From Callipepla californica brunnescens (Eukaryota > Chordata > Aves > Galliformes > Odontophoridae): a stretch of 64,000 nt of DNA. The stretch is taken from assembly GCA_023055505.1 (NCBI GenBank), contig JALIRH010000001.1, positions 11,451,467 through 11,515,466 on the forward strand, written 5' to 3'. The notes under the pieces were generated by a model. It saw nothing but the letters and a program-made list of their open reading frames with translations. It was not told the DNA's origin and did no database searches. This document shows, one piece after another, positions 51,515-61,295 of the stretch; positions within the stretch are counted from its first letter, which is position 1, and every line of letters begins with the position of its first letter. Made by a program: the position numbers and the translations under genes.

Positions 51515-51640
51515 GGAGGAGTGTTGCATCTTTATTCAACAAATTCATGAATGAGCAGGGAAGGCAGTGTAAGGGAAATCTCTAAGTTTACAAATGATAC
51601 AGAACTGTTTTGGTACTCTAATTTTGCTCTACTTGCAAGA
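51515..51640 (+). mobile_element. Decayed LINE reverse-transcriptase fragment (CR1-like)
   Basis: One frame reads SKFTNDTELFW, closely matching the SKFADDTKLGG block that holds the catalytic aspartates of CR1 reverse transcriptase. Here the first aspartate of the pair is replaced by asparagine (TNDT for ADDT). About 40 bases upstream a shifted frame reads KFMNE, resembling KFINDLDEG. The frame is broken between the two, so this is a dead internal fragment. Confidence 0.6.
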
Positions 51641-51723
51641 AACTCTGGAAGCACATCAGAAAACATCATGGACAAAAGCATCACAGACAAGCCCCAGTGT
51701 AGCTAAACAGGAAAAATAAGCAA

Positions 51724-51868
51724 TCATCGAATCATAGAGTGGTTCGTGTTGGAAGAGAACTTTAAGGATCATGTAGACCAACCTCCATGTCATATGCAGG
51801 GACATCTCTCCCTAAATCAGGTTGCACAAAGCTCCACCCAGCCTGACTATGACCACCCCTAGCATAGG
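51724..51868 (-). mobile_element. CR1 LINE 3' fragment, about 145 bp
   Basis: A minus-strand CR1 copy. Plus-strand landmarks are CATCGAATCATAGAGTGGTT, CGTGTTGGAAGAGAACTTTA, AGGATCATGTAGACCAACCT, CAGGTTGCACAAAGCTCCAC and CCAGCCTGACTATGACCAC. It lies just after the reverse-transcriptase fragment at 51515 but in the opposite orientation, so the two are separate insertions. Confidence 0.92.
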
Positions 51869-52164
51869 ATGCTGAACTGAGAATGAGTAGGTCCGTATGC
51901 AACAATAGCTAAAATGCAAAAACAATTTGCTGCTTGTGATTATGAAGAATGTTAAGAGTGAGATAGTGTGTCTTTAATTGATTTTCTTCATTGCAGAGAA
52001 AGTCAGAAGAGCATCACAATAACAGCATTTGTGGACAAGCTTATGACCGTGTGTCAGAAGTGCTCTGCTTATGTTCTCAAAGCTTGAATGTATGGAAATG
52101 CCATATCAAAGTCTCAGCTTTGAGTAATGTGCAAACTACCAAATTCTACATCTAATGGCTGATT

Positions 52165-52185
52165 AAACAAACAAACAAACAAACA
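52165..52185. repeat. (AAAC)n microsatellite
   Basis: Five consecutive AAAC units in intron 3. Confidence 0.88.
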
Positions 52186-52617
52186 GTGCAAGATTTTGAA
52201 ATAGAGTAATCTCTAAGTTTGAAAAAAAAAATAATCTTTTTAATTATATTGTATTAATGCATATAATTTTTATATTATGTTTTGGGTTTAATATTTTTAT
52301 GAAAACCATTTAAAAATCAATTTATAGTCATTATAATTAATCAGCAAGATGTATATAAATGACATTCTGCCACCTTAATCAGTCATACATTCAAAAATCC
52401 ACTCTGAAGTAACATAACCAAGTCAAAACATTTATTTTGCTTTATTTTATTATTCCATCTGATACCACTGCGCTTGGCTGTTAACTGACCATGCTCTTTA
52501 TCTACATTACTAATTGTTAACAATATTGACTAAGCGACTGAGTGTGCTAATTGCTTGTTGCGTTCATCTGTACCTTTTCAAGCCTACTTTCATTACCTTC
52601 TATTATCGTGAAACCAT

Positions 52618-52642
52618 TCTTTCCCCTCACTGCCTCCAAAAA
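52618..52642. repeat. A homopolymer followed by (GA)n
   Basis: About 15 A residues followed by a short GAGAGAGA run in intron 3. Confidence 0.8.
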
Positions 52643-53643
52643 AAAAAAAAAAGAGAGAGAAAGGTGGTAGCACTCAGTAGAAATTTGTATTAAATCTGAT
52701 TACAAGTCATGTTTAAGCTTTTTAAGGGCACTGTGCTGCAGGAAAAGTGAGTGACCAGCTTGGCCTGGATCAGTAGTCTGGCAGGGAATCTCATGGAGGA
52801 CTTATAAGCAAAATTTCTGAGGTCAGGTCATGAGGTCTGATGGTGGAATGTGAGAAGTTGTCAGAGTACTCTGTAAGAGCTTTAGACTTGTAAGATTTTC
52901 CCAGTATTCTTACTGCGGGCAGAGAGAAAGCAGAAAAGCTTTCAATAGTCACTGAGTCTTTTGATTTGGAATTAGCTGAAAATGAGTATACTAGTATTCC
53001 ACAAGAGAGAAAGTGTCTCAAGTAGGTGTAATTTTTCCTTTATTTGAACAGTTAACAGATTTTATCTCTCTACCATTCTTCATTTCACATTTATGTTGCA
53101 CATCTCTGAATTTATTTGTCACATCTAGCAATTTGTTGTTTGTGGGTGTTGAGAAAGGAGCAAGCTGTGAAGAGGAAAGATGAACATTAGAGAACAGATT
53201 TGTTTTAAGTTTCTCTTTTGCGGAGTTCTGTGGGAAATCCACAGGACTTCCCCAGGGCACAGGCAGGATCAGCCACCAGCCATTTGCATGACACACCGTA
53301 GAGATGTTGCAGGGTGCAGAGGACGTGTGAGTTTTTAAGTACCACTTTAGCAATCTTTCTCATTAATCCACCTTAAAATCTATGAGCAAGGAAGATAAAA
53401 GATTTTAAAAGCGAAGCTAAACAGCATAGACTTCTCTGAAATGGAGGATTGGCAACATTTTCTTTCCTGTCAAAGTTGTCTTACTTCCTTCAAAACAGGA
53501 GGCTGCAGGGTTGTGGAAAGGTCCAGCACAAGTCATTGAGAAAGCTTCACACATCCTGCCCTTTAATCAAATTGGGATTTTTTTTTCTCCTATAGGAAGT
53601 GCACAGAATTACTTCTGTCAGGATTTTGTTCTTTAAAAGTGCT

Positions 53644-53694
53644 GTTAAATTCATGCTTGCTTCATGCTTGCTTCATGTTAAATTCGTGCTTGCT
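53644..53694. repeat. Short compound tandem duplication
   Basis: GTTAAATTCATGCTTGCT at 53644-53661 recurs 33 bases later as GTTAAATTCGTGCTTGCT (53677-53694) with one change. Between them the 11-mer TCATGCTTGCT is repeated immediately (53651-53661 and 53662-53672). This looks like a recent slippage or small-duplication event. Confidence 0.85.
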
Positions 53695-56600
53695 GTTATG
53701 AGGTGGCACTGGGCACTGTGTTTTCTGCATCACTTGGAAGTTGTTGATCCTTCTTTAGCATATTCAGCTCTTGCCACAAACCTGGGAGACATCAGGAATC
53801 TGCAGGTTTTTTTGTTCAGTGCACAGCAGCTCCTTAATGTGGAGGAACCTTACAGGGACACAATGCATTCTGAGCCCGTTCCTGTAGAACATCTTGGCAC
53901 ATGTAACAATAAAGATGTGAACAAACCCTGCAGGCCTCTGGGGCTACAGGTCTGTCTGAACCACAGTTCCTCGTTTTAGAGCTAGAGATGAAAGCACCAA
54001 GGAGAGCAGTCCAAAAAACACAAGTATTTACATGCATCACACCTGCTGCTTGCTCAGGTGATTGACAACCGAAATTCAGCAGTAGGACTCTCCTGGCCTT
54101 CCCTTGCTCTTCCAGCCATGATGTTGGATGCCATTAGTTACTTATAGAAATCAGATTTTTTTTCCATCATGATGTAATCTCAACATTTAATCCAGGCCCT
54201 TTGTTCCATTTGATCCGTGTTGATGGTTGTGGCCTGCGCTGTCTGGCAGCAGTCAGCAAGGAGCCTGCAGGCTGCCACAAATAACCCATCAGCTCAGCAA
54301 GGCTCCGCACTGCTGTGTGCAGCAAAATGCTGCTCTCAACAGAAAACAGGACTGTTGCAGACCTCACAGAGCAGAGCTGAGGGCTTTGGGCTCTGCATTG
54401 CAGAAATACGAGCAAGTCCTACGATATCTGTACTGTCAGTTTAGTCACTACATGTAGATACATTTCTATTGCTGTATGCATGTAAATGCAATTTCTTGTT
54501 CATGTTACTGCGGATTAGAAAGCTGCAGGAAGCTAACTGAGCATTAATGAAACAGTCTCTTGGAGCAGCTACACATTGGTTTGAACACTTAAGAGAACCC
54601 AGAGCAGTAATTCCCAGCAGGTCAGCACTCATCTGCCCTCAGACAGTTCTCTCTTGGGTAATGGATATCTGTCTCTTCTTGCAAGATGGGAATGCCATGG
54701 GATTTAGTGTAGCACATCCTGGCAGTGTTGTTACTCCTTTTGCTTTGAGTTACTCTTGCACATTAAACAGACTTTTTTCTAGTGCACCACTCTTCTTTTT
54801 CATCAGAATGCACAGATATGTTAAAGCCTTTTAAATAACACTCACAAAAAATAATCATTTAAATAGGAATAACAAGGTACGCTATCTCTTCCAACCTGTT
54901 AAGCTGTGTAAACAATTCATTCAGTTGTATTTCTGTTCTGTCCTGTCTAGACGCACAGTTAAACAACCGTTTATTGGGTGAGACATGCTGTTGATCAGAA
55001 TAGTGATTTGTAATGCTAATAAACTTGCAGTCTTCCTTAAATAAGCAAATAATCCAAGGAGTGTAGACCCCATGCATATTCAAGACACTTAACAGCACTG
55101 CCTGGGTGTGAGCTGGGCTGCAGGATCTGACTTATCTTCTGGCAGCTGCTGCTTGCAGCCCAACTGCTGCAAACTTCATATCAGAGGTTCAAAACGTGGC
55201 TAGAGTTGGGCTGATTTTCACAGATGGGATGCTGCTGAATTTTAGATCCTCACTTGAAAACAAGATGGTGCTAGAGCTCTTTGACAAGGTGGTCCTTATT
55301 GTGGATAAAGCAGTGTGTTATCTTTCTTGGTCTCTTTTTCAGAAGCAACAGAGTCATTTTTCATGAAGTTATTAAAGCAGAAATTCCGAGTGGAAAACAT
55401 CAGTCTGTCACTTAGAAGTCAACACTGTTAAAAGGAATTGAAAATATCCTCTATAAAAATTGTTGGAACTGGTATATTGAGGAATGCTACCACCCCATCT
55501 CTGACAGTAAAAAAGTTTGGAATAGAAATGATTGCCCTTTTCAGAGTGAGAAAGCAGGAGAAAAACATAAAGGTGACTTCAAGCATTAAGGAATAAAAAC
55601 ATTTTGAAATGAATAGCTTTATGTCTGATTGGCAGGTTTATTTTAGAGAACTATTTTTATATAACACCATTGGGGAAAAAAAGCCAGATGATGAGCTATC
55701 ACTTTATTTTTTAATAAAAAGTAGCCTATTATCCATGCAAGCATCATCACTTATAACTACAAAATTGTCTGGGGAAACTTTTCAAATGCCAGTAATCTCT
55801 GCAAAGAGGAAAGATGCAAGTGAGAAAGCTATCTTATTCACACTTCTGCTCAATTAGGAATTTTCCTATTGAATTAAATAGTCCTCCAAATGTGACTCAG
55901 TGTCTGCCTTTAAGTTTAAGTGGCCAGATATATGGCAATATGGGAAAATGGTGGTTTGCTCAGTCAGGAGTTCAAACATATTTAACCCTGAAAACAAGTC
56001 TCTGATGCCAGTAGACTCTGCTGTTGTGAGGTTCCCTGCTGCTAAAATAGTGATTAATTGGTTAAGTGAAGTAGAAGGAACATGAAGAGTATCTCTGTTG
56101 TCAATGTACTCCATGAATAGCTGTGGTGAATAATTACTACCATTGCAGAAAGATGAGGTGTTTTTATTAAATTGAGTTTACATATATAGCCTCTTCTGAA
56201 ATAGTCTCTAAGACTGTAATGTTTTTTTTTTTTGCTCTTTCGGCATCTCTGCCTTCCTAAGTCTTCAGCATTATAGTTGATCTATCTATGCAATGGATAA
56301 TTCCATTGAGACTTGTCTTGACAAATAGCTTAGAAAGCAGATGACTCTAATGAGATGATCATACAAAATGGCCTGAAGTCAGTTGAATTTAATTGCGCTT
56401 TCTTTTTTTTAATTCCCTTCAGACTTCAGGGTGGAAAGCATTATTTGATATCATATGCATGCAAATCATTCTGATTTGTTGAACTTAACATTTTAAGACT
56501 TTACCTGGTAGTGACTTTGTAAAGAAAACACCATTTGTAATAATGAGGAAAGGCTGAGTTGCTGTTCTGGAATGTTATGTTTATATTTATTTCTGTCTAA

Positions 56601-58081
56601 TCATATGTTCTTCCAGGTTTTACTCACAGTTCTCACAATTACTACAATGTTTGTCATAACTGTGTATTCTACAGATGTCTTGGGTAAGGGTTTGATCCAC
56701 AAATGAGGAGTTATAGAAAATTTAGGATAAAAACAAGTAGAATAATCTTCGCTGGGGAGTGAGAAATGTTCCTGTTTTTTGTTTTTTTTTTCCACTGTCA
56801 CTTCACTTGACATACTGCAAAAATACTAATATTATAATTTTACTTATTAGGGCAAATGTGAATGACCTAATAGTCATTCTTACTTGGTTCTTTCTATAAG
56901 ACAGTGCTCTTCAGTTTTTCACCTTTCCAGCTTCTTTCCATTCCTTGAAAAGCATCATTACACACATAAATGAACAAAACATTATTCAAATGTATAAACA
57001 TTTTAGGAAGGCTGAATTTTAGATCCAAGTAAGGGGCTTGGAGATGCCAAATTGCTTAGGTGACAGATTGCATTTCATTGCTTCCATCTTAGCAGTGGAA
57101 AACATTTTTTCTATTTCTAAATGTATTCAGATCATCATTGTACATAATGCAGCAAGGAACCTTTAGGTTATAGTGCATTTTTGATTACTCAAGTATAATC
57201 AATTTTTAATTTAGTTTTTGAAAGAAAAAAATAGTCTTCAACAAGCCCTTGGTTCATTGACATCTACTGAATTTAGTAGAGTTGCAAAGAAAATGGTATT
57301 ATATGTTTGGCCTGATTCACTGAATAGTGGTCTTATTTTAAAAATCTTAATTTAATGGAATGAATCGTTTAGGAAATTCATTGTGAGTTCTTTAGGTGAA
57401 GACCTGATTTAAGTAGACCAGTTTTTGCCAGTTTCCTTCACTTATCAATTTAAGATTTTTTTTAAGTCAAGAGCAAGTGATATATTCTTAGATATTAGTG
57501 ATTCTGTTGTAGGGAAGAGAGACGTGTCCTTCTGCTTTACGTTCCTGACTGAAGCCAGAGCTTTAGTCATGACTGTTTCCTCCATATGACAAAATTGGAA
57601 GCTCAGAAACTGGCTATGCCTTGGTCTGGGCAGTTGGCCAATATTAGTCGAGTTCTGTGAATGAAATAATATACTTGGAAGGTATAGACGCACAGTTTTA
57701 TTTGCCTACACCTTATCCCAGAGGATCTCATAGCACCAAAGAGTAATTTTCTTTTGAAACGTTTTCTAAGCTATTCTGTCAATCCAGTTTTCTGCTTCAT
57801 GGAGAAATGTTGTCAATTGCTATTTTCATAAGGAAAGCTTCTTCTGTTTAGCTTAAGTATGTAAAAGTCAAGGTGATGCTATCTCCTCTTCATAGTCCAT
57901 GACTGCTGTGGATAGTGGGTGGCTGTTACATTTCTTGGTAAGACTTGAAGGCATATACATGCTCAGTTTTTCACTAATTTTAAGACACAAAATAAAAAAA
58001 AAATTCTGTTTAAGTACATTAATCGTTCTCAAGTGGGTGTTTCTTACAGCTGACATCATTTGTTTTTGTTCTGTATCTAAG

Positions 58082-58162
58082 CTGGACAATGCAGATGAGC
58101 AAGCAGCCCAGATCAGACGTGAACTAGATGGGCGTCTGCAACTGGCAGAACAAATGGCAAGG
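58082..58162 (+). CDS. CADPS2: CADPS2 exon 4 (27 codons, phase 0-0)
   Basis: This short exon encodes 27 residues of CAPS2, LDNADEQAAQI through LAEQMAR. The acceptor is TCTGTATCTAAG ending at 58081 and the donor is AGG|GTAAGT at 58162/58163. Both borders are phase 0 and the 81 bp is a multiple of three. The charged sequence DEQAAQIRRELDGRLQL suggests a helical segment joining the exon 3 region to the stretch before the C2 domain. LDNADEQ is the CADPS2 version (CADPS has LDNPDEQ). The last residues, LAEQMAR, differ from the human LADKMAK as I remember it, which fits a bird orthologue. Reading continues in frame into ERKFPKF of the next exon. Confidence 0.97.
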
Positions 58163-59383
58163 GTAAGTACCAGAAAAATATCTTCATGTGAGATTGAGTG
58201 GGATGATACACAGTTTGTGTTTCCAGTTTCTCATTCTGAAGCTGGCCAGAAGGTTGTCTGACAGTGTAACAGTCTGGCAGATATATCTTCCTCTGCTGTA
58301 GAGAATGTATGCCAGCAAGGGTAGGGAGAAAGCAAAACTTGCTTTTAAAAGTTGTATACTCTCTAAGTCTACCATTCCTTCATCAGCAAGTCCAGTAGTG
58401 AAAAAGAAGGTATATTATTGTACTTTTGGGAGTATGTATTTAGGAACTGAACTAGATTATATTTTATATATAAAATTCATTGTGCTATACTGGGGGTATA
58501 AACATAACGTTTATGTCTTACTACGTGCTGTATGTATTTTAAGCATATATGATATAGTTTACATTTCCAGTTTAAGTCAAAGCTCGGAATGTTTGTATTA
58601 GCACTACAAATAGCAAAGCTGTGGGTGAAACTTGTAGGTTGAATTAGTGACAGTAAGGTAATTTTCAAGTTATTGGTGTAAGTTTTAGAAAGCCGGGTAA
58701 TTTTTTTCTGTCATATAGCTTGTATTTATTTTCTGTAGACAAGATTATGCCTTTCTATATTAAATACTACAGGTAGGATTGCTAGTGTCCCTGGCCATAT
58801 CCTATTAAACTTTGAGGAAAGGCTCGTTTTTCAAAGAAAGGCTAAACATTTCAATTCTCTACAATCTTCTGTGAAGCCTTGGCCTATAATCAGAGTTGTC
58901 TGTGTTTGTTCTGTGTCCTTTTTGCCTGTAGCTCCAACAGTTACGAAACATTGTGTATTGCGTGTATCTGCGGAAAGCAGTATAATGTATTTATATAATA
59001 CGATTATAAAGCTTTCAGGTTCGCTTGTTTATTTGAAATGAAAAAAAGATGGTTACTTAGGTCTATAAATTTCATAAATAAGAATCTGGAGGCATAAACT
59101 TCCTATAAAATTAAAGTGCATAAAAATTTTGAAATGATTTTAATGCAGGTGAAAATCACGAGCATGATTTAAACCATATAAATCTTCATTTCCCATCTAA
59201 TGTATATTCACAGACTGCATACCAGTGGTTTTCTTTGTAGAGAAATCTTGTTATTTACCTTTTGAAAATTCTCGTTGTTTCTGTAATGCCAATTGCACAA
59301 TTTTGTGCAGAATGAGGAACTCCATTCTTACATGGTATATCCAAGTTAGAATTATCACATATCTTTTTAAAAATTACTTAAAC

Positions 59384-59434
59384 TGTATATCTATATCTAT
59401 CTATCCATGTCTGTCTATCTATATATATATATAT
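59384..59434. repeat. (ATCT)n and (TA)n compound microsatellite
   Basis: Imperfect ATCT units pass into eight or so TA units in intron 4. Confidence 0.88.
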
Positions 59435-60338
59435 GTTTTTTCAGGAGACTCAGAGTTAGTCATAGCTCCTCAGCAGTAATTCTAGCAGCTGTAAGAACTA
59501 TTAAGGTCACCTAAACCTAAGCAGTCAAATGCTGCAAAATAGCTGTGACCTTTCTTTTCAGAGCTCAAAAATGAGGCAAAAATAGAAAAAAAAAAATTGG
59601 TACGTGATTATGTATACTAGCACCTCTGTTGGTGAAGAAAATGGTTTTCTGTGATTACCTGTCTGGAAGAGAATTATTAAACTGCAGCATAAAAAGAGCA
59701 GCACAGCTAAAGGAAGAACTCTGCATGCAGTTTTCTCTTTCGTTAAGGTCTTGTTCATGGTTCCTGTACTACATTACTTACTGATTTTAAGATATAAGTT
59801 GTTAATTATATACCTTATTTTAGCACAAAAGATCATTTAACCTATCTAATGGATGCAAAACCTTAGAAATAGCATTGATCTACAGCAGCATAAAATCAAC
59901 AGGGAATTTATGAATCAATTTGGCTGTTTCTTCACATGATTAAATTTAAAATAGTAGAAATCAAAGTATGTATGACTTAATGGGATTTTCTACCTTTTTT
60001 AACTAGTGGTATCCTTTTCTAAGACAAATTTTTGTATGATTCTATGCCGAGATTACCCAGTGTCTTTTCTCCCTGAGAGCTCCACGCTGAAAATCCTGTC
60101 TTCAGTTACTGTAGCCTTAAATTGCAGAAGATCATCGTCATAAAAAATACGCAGCAAAACATGCTGTAAGAAGCTTCCCAAACTTCTGCAGTGGAGTGGA
60201 GAAATAATCTTAAAAAGAGGAAAGACATTTTAACAAGAGAAGTCTTTCTTATCCTTCTCTATTGGCATACTGTTATTTGAATGGTCCTCACAGGATAAGT
60301 TACGATTTGATTTTAGCTTTAGGTGTTAAGTTTGTGGG

Positions 60339-60420
60339 TTTTTTTTTTTTTTTGTCATTTTTTATGTGTGTATGTGTGGGAAGGGGGTGGAGGGGTTGAT
60401 TTTTTTTCTTTTGAGTGGGG
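60339..60420. repeat. T homopolymer and T/G-rich low-complexity stretch
   Basis: A run of 15 T residues is followed by TGTGTGTATGTGTGGG, a G-rich segment GGGAAGGGGGTGGAGGGG and another T run. The G-rich segment has three runs of at least three G in close spacing, so a G-quadruplex would need a distant fourth run. Confidence 0.7.
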
Positions 60421-61058
60421 CTTCAGTATGCTGAACCTTACTTTAATTTGTTGGGTTCTAAATACAGAGTACTCTTTTTTTTTTCTGTGAGATTTGCTGC
60501 AGGTGTTTTAGGTCACAGTTTGCTTTCCTGTTCTTTGTTAATGAAACAAAATCAACTGCAAAAGTTTTAATGTAAAACATTTAAAGACATTTCTCATAAC
60601 AGCTACTGGTAAAAATGGTGTGGTTTAAGAGCAGAGTGCTTACCTTCACAGGCAATAACTGGGGAGTGATGTTTGTTTCTCACTTATATATAAAGCATAT
60701 GTTTGAAAATAATCTGCATTCTCGGGTACCCACATGTAACCTGGATTTAAGGCTAAAGAATTCTGAAGGGCAAGAGGATTCATTTTTACAAAACTATATT
60801 TTTGATGTGTTTTCTCTACTATATTTGAGGATTGTGATGGTAATCTCACTTCAAATTACATTTCTTCTTGTCAGAACTGCTGTGTATATTGGACATGACT
60901 TGCTTTCCCATTACCTGTTGTGAAGTGACAGGAGTGGTTAGCAATTAACACTTTTATTTCTATTCAGTATCTATAAGTGAGAACAAATTAGTAAATTAAT
61001 ATGATCTAGAGTGTAGCATGATTTTTTCCTCCCTAATGTTTTAAATATATCTTCCAAG

Positions 61059-61295
61059 GAAAGAAAATTCCCCAAGTTCATAACAAGAGAAATGGAGAAC
61101 ATGTATATAGAAGAGTTAAGGTCTTCAGTGAATTTGCTGATGGCAAATTTGGAAAGTCTTCCAGTGTCTAAAGGTGGGCCGGAATTTAAACTGCAGAAGT
61201 TAAAACGATCACAGAATTCTGCGTTCTTGGACATAGGAGATGAAAATGAAGTTCAGCTGTCAAAGTCTGACGTGGTCCTGTCCTTCACATTAGAG
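61059..61295 (+). CDS. CADPS2: CADPS2 exon 5 (79 codons, phase 0-0)
   Basis: This exon encodes 79 residues of CAPS2, [14 protein letters not shown] through VVLSFTLE. They form the stretch just before the C2 domain, which begins with the next exon outside the window. The acceptor is CTTCCAAG and the donor is GAG|GTAATC at 61295/61296, which is weaker than the GTAAGT donors of the other three exons. [20 protein letters not shown] is a conserved amphipathic helix-like block in CAPS proteins. CADPS2-type residues include [13 protein letters not shown] and [14 protein letters not shown] (CADPS has ESMPVSKGGEF and HNASIIDMGEE). Differences from human CADPS2, from memory, are ITRE for IAKD and NEVQL for NEIQL. 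The frame is open throughout. Confidence 0.97.

Larger units (their letters stand above)
38940..58081 (+). other. CADPS2: CADPS2 intron 3 (19.1 kb)
   Basis: This intron starts GTAAGT and ends TTGTTTTTGTTCTGTATCTAAG. It contains CR1 fragments near 40.0, 48.1, 48.8, 51.1, 51.5 and 51.7 kb and several microsatellites. The stretches 40150-48120 and 51870-58080 show nothing I recognise beyond simple repeats and a short tandem duplication at 53644-53694. Exon 3 reads open for 23 codons into this intron before a stop at about 39006-39008. Confidence 0.9.
58163..61058 (+). other. CADPS2: CADPS2 intron 4 (2.9 kb)
   Basis: A compact intron from GTAAGT to an acceptor with a modest pyrimidine tract (TTTTTTCCTCCC, then AAATATATCTTCCAAG). 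It holds a TATC/TA microsatellite near 59384-59434, a T run near 60339-60353 and a T/G-rich stretch to about 60420. I see no CR1 copy and no other gene. Confidence 0.9.

Noticed and set aside
53599..53979. 126-codon open frame on the plus strand in intron 3
   Set aside because: It runs through the short tandem duplication at 53644-53694 and shows no recognisable domain or conserved motif.
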